A stretch of 41,540 nt of DNA from DATMRF01 sp035566435 (lineage in GTDB: Bacteria > Verrucomicrobiota > Verrucomicrobiia > Limisphaerales > UBA8199), in contig DATMRF010000090.1 in assembly GCA_035566435.1 (NCBI GenBank), positions 1 to 41,540 of the forward strand, in the 5' to 3' direction. Positions 17,927 through 24,958 of the stretch are shown in pieces. The stretch's first letter is position 1; each line of letters begins with the position of its first letter. A program made the translations under genes and the position numbers. The notes beneath the pieces are model-generated. The model had not been told where the DNA came from and did not search any database. It saw only the letters and a program-made list of their open reading frames with translations.

Positions 17927-18027
17927 TTCTGCTTGCCGTCCACCACACTTTTGGCTTATGCTCTATACAGCTTTAGATATACATACTAATACTGTTAAAT
18001 AACTACGGTTAACGTCCCCGCTCGACC
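17927..18027. promoter_or_regulatory. AT-rich divergent promoter region
   Basis: About 100 bp between two divergent small genes. The stretch 17947-18010 is markedly AT-rich for this window. TTGGCT (17952) followed 17 bp later by TAGATA is a weak sigma70-like pair toward the zinc-ribbon gene. The boxes are poor matches; the composition is the main evidence. Confidence 0.35.
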
Positions 18028-18276
18028 ATGAAAACAATCACTTTTGACACTGCTGTCGACCCTTGCCCGCACTGCGCCGGCACCGGCCTCTGCCTCCACG
18101 GCACCATCACCTCCAACCACTCCCACCAATGGCTCGATTGTGACGACTGCGGCAAAGGCATTCCGGCCGTCGTCGCGGCCGACTTCGACGATGCCACCCA
18201 TCGTCCCGTTTGCTCGCATTGCAATGGCACTGGCGTTGCCCGCTCCGCGCGCCGCGCCGCCGCCTGCGCCCGCTAG
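18028..18276 (+). CDS. Small zinc-ribbon protein with DnaJ-like CxxC motifs
   Basis: 82 residues with three CxxC pairs: CPHCAGTG (Cys13/16), CDDCGKG (Cys38/41) and CSHCNGTG (Cys62/65), the first and third matching the CxxCxGxG motif of the DnaJ cysteine-rich domain. His residues between them (HGTITSNHSHQWLDC) could also bind metal. It probably binds one or two zinc ions; the partner is unknown. The last 12 residues are Arg/Ala-rich and low in complexity. Codon use is normal for the window and the frame ends cleanly at TAG. It lies just before a repeat block. Confidence 0.6.
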   Translation: MKTITFDTAVDPCPHCAGTGLCLHGTITSNHSHQWLDCDDCGKGIPAVVAADFDDATHRPVCSHCNGTGVARSARRAAACAR

Positions 18277-18294
18277 CCCGGATATTTCACATCG

Positions 18295-18475
18295 TTGCCG
18301 GTAGCGCAGCTTTCCGAACCTGCCGGTAGCGCAGGTTTCCAAACCTGCCGTATCGCAGGTTTCCAAACCTGCTGTATCGCGGTTTCCGAACCTGCGGGTA
18401 CCAATGCAATCACGACACTGTGCCGACTTGGAAGTCGGCGATACGGCAGGTTTGGAAACCTGCGCTACGACCGCT
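18295..18475. repeat. GCAGGTTTCCAAACCTGC repeat family, copy 1
   Basis: Several units of (G)TAGCGCAGGTTTCCAAACCTGC in variant forms follow each other. From 18381 to 18475 the sequence is nearly identical to 39497-39590 and 39689-39782, including CCGACTTGGAAGTCGG and GCAGGTTTGGAAACCTGC, each a perfect hairpin. It is a dispersed palindromic element present three times in the window. Confidence 0.85.
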
Positions 18476-18499
18476 GCTGCCGCGGCACAGAGGTCAACG

Positions 18500-18580
18500 G
18501 AACGGTAGGGACGCGTTCCACCGCGTCCCCGATCCCTGCCGGAAATAACGCGGACGTGACAGAACGCGTCCCTACCGTTC
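18500..18580. repeat. Palindrome with 19-bp perfect arms (GGTAGGGACGCGTTC), copy 1
   Basis: GAACGGTAGGGACGCGTTC at 18500-18518 is the exact reverse complement of 18562-18580. The loop contains CCCCGATCCCTGCCGGAAAT. A second copy at 41308-41388 has the loop reversed, so the element occurs in both orientations, as expected of a mobile or REP-like palindrome. Confidence 0.85.
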
Positions 18581-18671
18581 ATTGGCAGTCTCTGATCTGC
18601 CGCCAAATCGCGCCTCTGCACCTTTGCGTCTTTGCGTTAAAGTCCGTTTTTATCCTTCAGCCCTTCTCCAC

Positions 18672-18950
18672 TTCCGGGTATTCCGCGTATTCCGCGTATT
18701 CCGCGGTTCCATTCCCTCTTCGCGTTTTTTTGGCGCCTTTTCGCGGCAACCTGTCCCTCCTCCTCATCCTCGTTCTCTTCCTCATCCTGGTCCTCGTAAT
18801 CGAAAACCATCCCCGCCCCGATCCGCGTCCATCCGCGGTCACAATCGGGTTCTGCGTCGGGCCCTCTTTTTCGTGGCTTCTGGTGCCTTTTTGTGGCAAT
18901 TCACTTCCTCCGCGTATTCCGCGTATTCCGCGTATTCCGCGTATTTCGCG
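18672..18950. repeat. Duplicated block of 9-bp TTCCGCGTA tandem repeats
   Basis: Units TTCC(G/C)(G/C)GTA repeat at 18672-18707 and again at 18908-18950. Each array is followed by the same tail (GCGGTTCCATTCCCTCT, then CGCGTTTTTTTGGC and CCTTTTCGCGGCAA). The two blocks are about 230 bp apart, so the whole module was duplicated directly. A 9-bp period is in frame with codons, so it yields an open low-complexity translation that should not be called a gene. Confidence 0.8.
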
Positions 18951-19211
18951 GTTCCATTCCCTCTCCGCGTTTTTTTGGCACCTTTTCGCGGCAAAAACCC
19001 TCTGCTAACCAACTATCAACCATCAACTAACAACCCTCGACCATTTCCTGTTCATTTCCTCTTGAACATTCTAAACCCTTTGCTCACTATCACTCTCGCA
19101 GGTGTTGTACACCTCTCAGAACGAACCGCCTGAAGACCGCCAGAGCGCCCGCCCACGCCCGCGCCCCGCCACCCAATTTTCTGGCCGAAGTCCGACAGAG
19201 GCGAACCGGCC

Positions 19212-19794
19212 ATGACCTCTCACTCCCCTTCGAAGTCCCTCGTCGAGCCGGAATCCGATGGCGCCAAACCACCTATCAACTACCCGGCCGCCATAGCTTC
19301 AACGAAGGAAGCTCAACCACCGACTATCAACCACCCCCCGACCCTCTCCGCCCTCGAAACCGAAGTCATCGACCTTTTTGTGCAAATCTCGCGCCTGCTC
19401 GGCCAGGCCCGTTCCCTGGGCGAAACCTACGGCCTCCTGTTCATCTCCGCCGCGCCGCTGACCATGGACGACCTGATCGCGCGCCTGGGCCTGAGCAAAG
19501 GTTCGGCCAGCCAGGGCCTGAAATTCCTCCGCACCAATGGCGCCATCTCGGCCGTTTATGTCCCAACCTTCAACCTTCAACTTTCAACTTTGAACTTTCA
19601 CCCCCTTCCTGCGCGACCGGACCGTGCCCCACCTGGACAGCGGCCTGGACCGGCTCGACCGCATCGCCGCGATGGTCCACCGGCTGCCGGCGCCCGAACG
19701 CGCCCGGCTGAGCCCCCGGGTGACGATGCTCCAGAGCTGGGAAAGAAAGAGCCGCAGAATTTTGCCGATCATCGTGAAAATCCTGGGCGGCTAG
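19212..19794 (+). pseudogene. GbsR/MarR-like regulator disrupted by a heptamer repeat tract
   Basis: From ATG 19212 the frame encodes a GbsR-like winged helix: LETEVIDLFVQISRLLGQAR, then PLTMDDLIARLGLSKGSASQ and LKFLRTNGAISAVY. At 19561 a tract of 7-bp units (TCAACCT/TCAACTT, to about 19600) replaces the middle of the gene. The C-terminal part continues from 19606 in the +1 frame (FLRDRTVPHLDSGLDRLDRI ... WERKSRRILPIIVKILGG) to TAG at 19792-19794. So the gene has an insertion or replacement plus a frameshift and is probably inactive. The N-terminus also contains loose CAAC repeats (KPPINYP...). Intact relatives sit just upstream of polysaccharide or transport genes as repressors; here it lies directly before the wzm/wzt exporter. 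Confidence 0.75.
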
Positions 19795-19803
19795 TATGTG
19801 CTC

Positions 19804-19901
19804 CGGCAGTCCAATAGTCCGTAGTTCGGTGGTCCAGTGGTCCCGTAGTCCGTGGTCCCGTAGTCCTGTGGTCCGGTAGTCCTGTGGTCCGGTAGTCCGC
19901 C
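19804..19901. repeat. GTCCYGTRGTCC array (GGGACYAC family), copy 1
   Basis: About 98 bp of GTAGTCC/GTGGTCC units with a basic 8-bp period (as in GTGGTCCCGTAGTCC) between the disrupted regulator and wzm. The GTCC strand is on the plus strand. Related arrays lie at 21240-21328, 36976-37036, 37481-37550 and 38625-38705. Confidence 0.85.
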
Positions 19902-20011
19902 AACTCGCTTTGCGCCTTGCGCGTGGCGAATACATCTGAAAACGCGAGCAGTGGTTTTGCGAAAATCCCTGCAATCAACCACGTGCGGCAGCTTGTATCG
20001 GCCGCTGGACT

Positions 20012-20890
20012 GTGTTTTTTAGCAATTTCTGGTTTCTGCACTCCCAATCTCAGCTTTTCTTAAATCAGGTGCATGAATTAATCATCGAACCCGGCCGCGC
20101 CGAGAAGAATTATTGGCGCGACCTTTGGCGTTATCGCGAGCTCTTTTACTTCCTTGCCTGGCGCGACATTCTGGTACGCTACAAGCAAACTGTCATCGGC
20201 ATCGCCTGGGCTGTGATCCGGCCTTTTCTGGCGATGATCGTTTTCACGGTGGTGTTCAGCCGGATCGCCAAGCTCCCCGCGCCCGGCGCTGTGCCTTATG
20301 CCTTGCTGGTCATGGCCGCGATGCTGCCCTGGCAGTTCTTTTCCACCTCCCTGAGCGAGTCCAGCAACAGCCTGATCGGCAACGCCAACCTGATTTCCAA
20401 AATCTATTTTCCGCGCCTCATCGTACCCGCCGGGTCAATTATCACCAGCTTCGTGGATTTTCTGACTACCCTCGCCCTCATGGCCAGCCTGATGCTCTGG
20501 TACGGTTTCCTGCCCGACTGGCGGATTCTCGCCTGTCCGCTGTTCATGCTTTTAGCTCTTGGGGCCTCCTTTGGGGCCGGCCTATGGCTCTGTGCACTTA
20601 ACGTCGAATACCGCGACTTTCGCTACATCGTCCCCTTCATCGTCCAGCTCGGCCTGTACATTTCGCCTGTAGGTTTCAGCAGCGCCATCGTGCCCGAGAA
20701 ATGGCGCCTTCTCTACTCGCTCAACCCCATGGTCGGCATCATTGACGGCTTCCGCTGGGCCCTCCTGCGCGGGGAAACTCCGCTTGAGTGGACCTCCGTC
20801 CTGATGTCCTGTTGCCTCGTAGTCCTGTTGTCCGCCAGCGGCATCTGGTACTTCCGCAAGATGGAAAGGACATTTGCCGACGTCATTTGA
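20012..20890 (+). CDS. wzm: Polysaccharide ABC exporter permease (Wzm-type)
   Basis: 292 residues from ATG 20012; the family-like sequence starts near ELIIEPGRAEKNYWRDLW, so GTG 20069 (273 residues) may be the true start. It is an ABC-2 type permease: RELFYFLAWRDILVRYKQT is the amphipathic coupling region, followed by about six membrane segments (AWAVIRPFLAMIVFTVVF, LLVMAAMLPWQFFST, the TTLALMASLMLWYGF region, FMLLALGASFGAGLW, IVPFIVQLGLYISPVGF, SVLMSCCLVVLLSAS). With Wzt it exports lipid-linked O-antigen or capsule chains across the inner membrane. The pyrimidine-rich stretch before it resembles those before wzt and the last glycosyltransferase. It is the first gene of the locus. Confidence 0.92.
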   Translation: MFFSNFWFLHSQSQLFLNQVHELIIEPGRAEKNYWRDLWRYRELFYFLAWRDILVRYKQTVIGIAWAVIRPFLAMIVFTVVFSRIAKLPAPGAVPYALLVMAAMLPWQFFSTSLSESSNSLIGNANLISKIYFPRLIVPAGSIITSFVDFLTTLALMASLMLWYGFLPDWRILACPLFMLLALGASFGAGLWLCALNVEYRDFRYIVPFIVQLGLYISPVGFSSAIVPEKWRLLYSLNPMVGIIDGFRWALLRGETPLEWTSVLMSCCLVVLLSASGIWYFRKMERTFADVI

Positions 20891-20924
20891 GGAACAACAA
20901 AACACCGAGAAAGCCAGAAGCAGA

Positions 20925-21114
20925 AATGAAGAGTCGAGGTCACCCACCTGTGGATGTTCGCGATGGGACGAAGCAGCTTGCTTCAACACCAATCCGGGTA
21001 TCTGCGGCTCTGCCGAAGAACCGGTATGAAGCGCGGATGCCCGGGAAACAGTTGCTGCGCTCCGGCACAATGGTTTCTGCTCTCTGCTATCTGCTATCTG
21101 TTTTTAGAGGATGA
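20925..21114 (+). CDS. Possible 62-residue leader reading frame between wzm and wzt
   Basis: ATG 20925 opens a frame (MKSRGHPPVDVRDGTKQLAS...) whose TGA at 21112-21114 overlaps the wzt ATG at 21111, giving ATGA coupling geometry. Its last part is translated from TCTGCTA-type heptamer repeats. I do not recognise the protein. The wzt start has AGAGG directly against the ATG, which is too close for normal initiation, so reinitiation from this frame is conceivable. It may equally be untranslated spacer. Confidence 0.3.
21073..21110 (+). repeat. TCTGCTA heptamer tract before the wzt start
   Basis: TTTCTGCTCTCTGCTATCTG followed by CTATCTGTTTTTAGAGG runs right up to the wzt ATG. A similar tract (CTTCTGCTTTCTGCTTTTCG, then CTTTTAGAGGCGC) stands directly before the glycosyltransferase ATG at 39968. 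The shared TTTTTAGAGG / CTTTTAGAGG end suggests a repeat that carries a ribosome-binding-like AGAGG. Confidence 0.65.
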
Positions 21115-22424
21115 GCTCTGACACAGTCATCCAGGTTGGATCCCTCGGCAAACGCTACCGCATCCGCCACCGCCAAGAAGGCGGCATGCGCTACAAAGCC
21201 TTGCGCGACGTTTTGGCGGATGCCGGGAAGTCCGTGCTCAGTCGTCCGTGGTCTCTTGCTCGCCGCCTCTGGTCCGCAGTTCGCGGTCCTGTGGTTAGTG
21301 GTCCTGTAGTCGGCGGTCCGTCCTGCGAGGACTTTTGGGCACTGAAAGATGTCTCCTTCGAAGTCAACCAGGGCGACGTCGTCGGCATCATCGGCAGAAA
21401 CGGTGCCGGCAAGAGCACGTTGCTCAAGATCCTCAGCCGGATCACCGAACCCACCGAAGGCCGCGTTCGCATCAAAGGCCGCGTCGCCAGCCTGCTGGAA
21501 GTGGGCACCGGGTTCCACCCCGAACTCACCGGCCGCGAAAACATCTTCCTGAACGGAGCCATCCTCGGCATGCACCGGACGGAGATCAGGCAGAAGTTTG
21601 ATGAGATCGTCGCGTTTGCCGAGGTGGAGAAGTTTCTGGACACCCCCGTGAAGCGTTACAGCAGCGGCATGTATATCCGCCTCGCATTCGCCGTTGCGGC
21701 GCACCTGGAACCGGAAATTTTGATCGTGGATGAGGTGCTCGCGGTCGGCGACGCCGAGTTTCAGAAGAAGTGCCTTGGCAAGATGCAGGAGGTTAGTACA
21801 GGCGGACGAACCGTGCTCTTCGTAAGCCACAACATGGCGGCAATTGAAACCTTGTGCAGCAGTGCCTTTGTCTTGAACAGGGGCAACCTTCTTTTTCAAG
21901 GAGAGGTTAGAAAATCTCTCGCGTTTTATCAGTCACTACAAACAGACGCTTTCACGGTTGTCAGCGAACGTACCGACCGAACGGGCTCTGGAGCCGCAAG
22001 GTGCGTAGACGTGCTTCTTCTTGATGCCAATGGCCAAAGCCAAAATATCATAAAATCTGGTGATGCATTTGCAGTTGTTTTTGAAGTAAAAAGTAAAGGC
22101 ACTATAAATCGCGTTTTGCCTGGGCTAAATATAACCAATGCGTTGGGACAGCGAGTCGCTACGTTTTGGGGTGGTTTTACCGACAGTGAAGTAACCCTCG
22201 AACCTGGTCGTAATCGTCTATTACTTCGAGTTAACCGGCTGGATTTGCTACCGGGAGATTACACATTGTCTGCACTCCTCGGACTGGATGGTGAGACTAT
22301 TGATGTTGTGGAGGACGTTCTCCAAATGAGCGTCGTTGCACCCGCGAAATGGTCGCCAGCGCGCTTCCCTACACTTGATCATGGCCCGTTATTTACGGAA
22401 TTTGAGTGGAGCAAATATGATTAG
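21111..22424 (+). CDS. wzt: Polysaccharide ABC exporter ATPase with Wzt C-terminal domain
   Basis: 437 residues. The nucleotide-binding domain has Walker A GRNGAGKST (95-103), signature YSSGM (183-187), Walker B ILIVDE (203-208) and H-loop His240, with the Wzt/TagH hallmark LLEVGTGFHPELTGRENIFL. Residues about 270-437 form a Wzt_C-type beta-sandwich that in homologues binds the modified end of the polysaccharide before export. Residues 51-70 (RRLWSAVRGPVVSGPVVGGP) are encoded by a GTCC-type repeat array, inserted in frame in the variable linker before the ATPase core. GC falls sharply near 21840, at the boundary of the C-terminal domain, and stays low in the next genes. The stop overlaps the next start. 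Confidence 0.93.
   Translation: MSSDTVIQVGSLGKRYRIRHRQEGGMRYKALRDVLADAGKSVLSRPWSLARRLWSAVRGPVVSGPVVGGPSCEDFWALKDVSFEVNQGDVVGIIGRNGAGKSTLLKILSRITEPTEGRVRIKGRVASLLEVGTGFHPELTGRENIFLNGAILGMHRTEIRQKFDEIVAFAEVEKFLDTPVKRYSSGMYIRLAFAVAAHLEPEILIVDEVLAVGDAEFQKKCLGKMQEVSTGGRTVLFVSHNMAAIETLCSSAFVLNRGNLLFQGEVRKSLAFYQSLQTDAFTVVSERTDRTGSGAARCVDVLLLDANGQSQNIIKSGDAFAVVFEVKSKGTINRVLPGLNITNALGQRVATFWGGFTDSEVTLEPGRNRLLLRVNRLDLLPGDYTLSALLGLDGETIDVVEDVLQMSVVAPAKWSPARFPTLDHGPLFTEFEWSKYD
21240..21328. repeat. GTCC-type repeat array inside wzt, copy 2
   Basis: The clearest units are two 15-bp copies, GGTCCTGTGGTTAGT and GGTCCTGTAGTCGGC, followed by GGTCCGTCC; more diverged CAGTCGTCCGTGGTC-like units lie upstream. 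The unit length is a multiple of three, so the array reads through as RGPVVSGPVVGGPS. Same family as the array at 19804-19901. Confidence 0.75.
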
Positions 22425-23172
22425 GTGGAAATCTTTCTCGTTCCACATGCCAAACGCGGCTCCGGAAATTGTGCTCCTGCAGAAGAAGGTATTTGATTCG
22501 CTGGATGAACCGCTTGAACAAATACAAGATAGTTGTTCACATGGCGAATTCCTGACCCAGACACTACGAGAAAACGCCCACAATCTCGATGTCGTTGTGT
22601 TTTTTGACTTGGACTGCATACCCTTGAAGACTGGTGTCGTGCAACGCGCGATCCGCGCAGCAATGGACCACGAGATGATTATAGGTTGTGCGTACCAAGC
22701 AAACCACATCGAAGAACAGAAAATGTTCGATAAGCGCAGGAATTGGCCGATTGTATTGCGAAAGCTAGACAGCCTTAGAATCTGTTTTTGTAAGCTCGCC
22801 GGAATTGACCCTTTCCACTTCAAAAACCCGCTTATTATTGCTGGACCTTGCTTTCTCGTGGTTCCAACCGAAATCTACAGGTTTGTAGGAAGCCCGACCC
22901 TTGTCGTAACTTCCCGTGCCGATGCCGCAGGTGAGTTGACAATCGCATGTCGCGAGCGGGGGGTCAAAGTCATCTGCCTCCAACCGACCTACTGCCATGT
23001 TCCAAAGTACAAACTGGGGAATCAAAGACGTTTGGGCTTGGGGACAATCTTTGGTCGTTGCATCTTTCATGCATTTGAAACAACCTACTTACACAACTCG
23101 CAATCAGCATCGTTGTTTCAGCGATACTGTAAAGATGTGATCTCAGGGACGCAACAGCGACCAAGTCGGTGA
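22417..23172 (+). CDS. Putative GT-A-like glycosyltransferase
   Basis: 251 residues from ATG 22417, which overlaps the wzt stop TAG; a longer frame from 22336 would run inside wzt. The segment LDVVVFFDLDCIPLKTG has the strand-DxD pattern used by GT-A enzymes to hold a metal and sugar nucleotide. AMDHEMIIGCAYQANHIEEQ and PLIIAGPCFLVVPTEIYRF fit a Rossmann-like GT-A core with an acceptor region. I cannot assign a CAZy family. GC is low (26 of 60 bases in 22561-22620), like the end of wzt. The next gene starts directly after the stop codon, so the genes are co-translated. Confidence 0.6.
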   Translation: MIRWKSFSFHMPNAAPEIVLLQKKVFDSLDEPLEQIQDSCSHGEFLTQTLRENAHNLDVVVFFDLDCIPLKTGVVQRAIRAAMDHEMIIGCAYQANHIEEQKMFDKRRNWPIVLRKLDSLRICFCKLAGIDPFHFKNPLIIAGPCFLVVPTEIYRFVGSPTLVVTSRADAAGELTIACRERGVKVICLQPTYCHVPKYKLGNQRRLGLGTIFGRCIFHAFETTYLHNSQSASLFQRYCKDVISGTQQRPSR

Positions 23173-23937
23173 ATGAAAGCACCTCTAAAGATGAGCGTCG
23201 ATTACAATCACGCCAAAAATCTTCACTCACTCGGCGGGCCGCAGGCGGCATTGCCCGTCTTGTTCGCAAACTCCAGGCCCGCAAGCCTGCTGGACGTGGG
23301 CTGCGGAACGGGCACGTGGTTAAGAGCAGCACTTGATTTTGGCATCGCGGATGTTTTCGGCGTCGACGGAGTCGAAATACCCCGGGACAAGTTGCAGGTT
23401 TCAACGGAAAAGGTCCGCCACCAAGATTTAGCCGAGCCTTGGAATCTCGGTAAACAATTCGACATCGTCATTTGTTTTGAAGTGGCGGAACATCTGGATA
23501 AGGCTTTTGCGCCGATACTAGTTGATGCCTTAGTGAGGCATGGTGACGTGATTTATTTCTCCGCTGCGTGTCCGGGCCAGGGGGGACAGCATCATGTTAA
23601 CTGCCAATGGCCAACTTACTGGCAGAAGCTATTCAACGATCGCGGATATGCTTGCTGCGATGCTCTCCGCTGGCAACTGTGGGAGCTGGAAGCTGTCGAG
23701 CCGTGGTATAGGCAGAATCTGTTTGCAGCGCGCCACGCTCCCCAAGAAGCGGGAAAAGAGCCTCGTATTCCATCCGTGATTCACCCCGAAATGATGCCCT
23801 GGTTTGAATCCGGAATGGCAGCTGAGGCCTTTAGCGCACATGTTAACCAAATCCAAAAAGGGCGCATGACGTTGGGGTGGTATCTGAGCATTCCCTTTCG
23901 AGCCTTGAGCACTAAGTTGAAAAGGCGTCTGCACTAA
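23173..23937 (+). CDS. Class I SAM-dependent methyltransferase
   Basis: 254 residues; ATG 23173 follows the previous TGA without a gap, and an in-frame ATG at 23203 is the alternative. Motif I is SLLDVGCGTGTWLRA (about residues 37-51), the acidic strand-2 end is VFGVDGVEI, and motif II/III includes FDIVICFEVAEHLDKAF. GGQHHVNCQWPTYWQKLF follows. This is a Methyltransf_23/11-type enzyme that transfers methyl from S-adenosylmethionine, probably to a sugar hydroxyl. In ABC-exported O-antigens a methyl group at the chain end can be the signal recognised by the Wzt C-terminal domain, which makes its place after wzt suggestive. Confidence 0.88.
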   Translation: MKAPLKMSVDYNHAKNLHSLGGPQAALPVLFANSRPASLLDVGCGTGTWLRAALDFGIADVFGVDGVEIPRDKLQVSTEKVRHQDLAEPWNLGKQFDIVICFEVAEHLDKAFAPILVDALVRHGDVIYFSAACPGQGGQHHVNCQWPTYWQKLFNDRGYACCDALRWQLWELEAVEPWYRQNLFAARHAPQEAGKEPRIPSVIHPEMMPWFESGMAAEAFSAHVNQIQKGRMTLGWYLSIPFRALSTKLKRRLH

Positions 23938-23939
23938 CC

Positions 23940-24956
23940 ATGCTCCCAATTTCCGTCATCATTTGCACTCACAATCCGCGCGCTGATTATTTACGCCGGA
24001 CGCTGGAGGCACTTAAGACACAGACGTTGCCCAAGGACAAATGGGAACTGCTGCTCATTGACAACGCCTCAAAAGACCGGCTTGCAAGCGGATGGGATCT
24101 GTCTTGGCATCCACACGCTCGCCATATTAGGGAAGATGAACTTGGGTTAACCGCGGCACGTTTGCGAGGAATACGCGAAGCAGAGACAGGCCTTCTCGTC
24201 TTTTTGGATGATGATAACGTCGCACACCAGGAATACCTTTCCAATGCGTGTGCTATCGCGTGCGAGCATACTAATCTGGGATGCTATGGAGCGGGTATTT
24301 TGAAACCTGAATTCGAGCACGCGCCCTCTCCCGAACATCTGCCTTACGTGTGTTATCTCGCAGTCAGAACCATTTCGCGCAGCACCTGGGGCAACCTGCT
24401 ACCAGCAGTGCCTGTGCCCTGGGGAGCTGGCCTCGTGGTTCGGCGGGCCGTTGCGCAACATTATGAGAGGGCTGCAGAGACCTCTCCTCTCCGAGCCCAG
24501 TTAGACCGTAAAGGGGAGTCGCTAATGTCTGGCGGAGATGACGAGTTTTCCTATGCCGCAAATGACCTAAACCTCGGGGTCGGCGTGTTTGTGGAATTGG
24601 AAATTACACACCTTATTGACAAGAGGCGGGTAAGCGGAGCGTACCTCGAGCGCATCCTGTTTGGGAATGGGCGGTCTGCTGCTATCCTGGCACACTTGCA
24701 CAGGCTATCGCTCGACAACCCATTTAAAGTGCCCCGTTTTGGCGCCGTCTTGAACGCCGTCTTAAAGGGACATCCTGCCCGCGCGCTTGCTGCCTTGGCG
24801 ATTTGGGCTGGTTTTCGTCGCAAGCCTCCAGTGGAAAGAACGTTCCTCCAAGCCCAGTCCACAGGTTGGGAAATGGGGGTTGCGGACATTTCCTCTTTCC
24901 AGCACTTCTACGCAGATCACGTCGCAACAAGTCCTGAGATTTCAGACAGGACCTGA
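23940..24956 (+). CDS. Family 2 glycosyltransferase
   Basis: 338 residues. The opening PISVIICTHNPRADYLRRTL is a standard GT2 N-terminus; LLLIDNASKDR binds the nucleotide, and GLLVFLDDDNVAHQEYL holds the DDD/DxD metal site. GAGLVVRR and GGDDEFSY are the acceptor-side motifs, the second supplying the likely catalytic base region. The cytoplasmic enzyme adds one sugar to the growing glycan; donor and linkage are unknown. It lies 2 bp after the methyltransferase and its stop is within 3 bp of the likely start of the next gene. Confidence 0.92.
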   Translation: MLPISVIICTHNPRADYLRRTLEALKTQTLPKDKWELLLIDNASKDRLASGWDLSWHPHARHIREDELGLTAARLRGIREAETGLLVFLDDDNVAHQEYLSNACAIACEHTNLGCYGAGILKPEFEHAPSPEHLPYVCYLAVRTISRSTWGNLLPAVPVPWGAGLVVRRAVAQHYERAAETSPLRAQLDRKGESLMSGGDDEFSYAANDLNLGVGVFVELEITHLIDKRRVSGAYLERILFGNGRSAAILAHLHRLSLDNPFKVPRFGAVLNAVLKGHPARALAALAIWAGFRRKPPVERTFLQAQSTGWEMGVADISSFQHFYADHVATSPEISDRT

Positions 24957-24958
24957 TT

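Larger units (their letters stand above)
18277..19211. other. Repeat-rich block without genes
   Basis: 935 bp made largely of dispersed repeat families: GCAGGTTTCCAAACCTGC units (18295-18475), a 19-bp-arm palindrome (18500-18580), and duplicated TTCCGCGTA arrays (18672-18950). Around 19010-19040 there are loose CAACTATCAACCATCAAC repeats. Long frames across it translate to low-complexity strings and are not genes. Confidence 0.7.

Noticed and set aside
18295..19133. Two long open frames (up to 237 residues)
   Set aside because: They translate repeat arrays such as VFRVFRVFRG; no domain and no ribosome-binding site.
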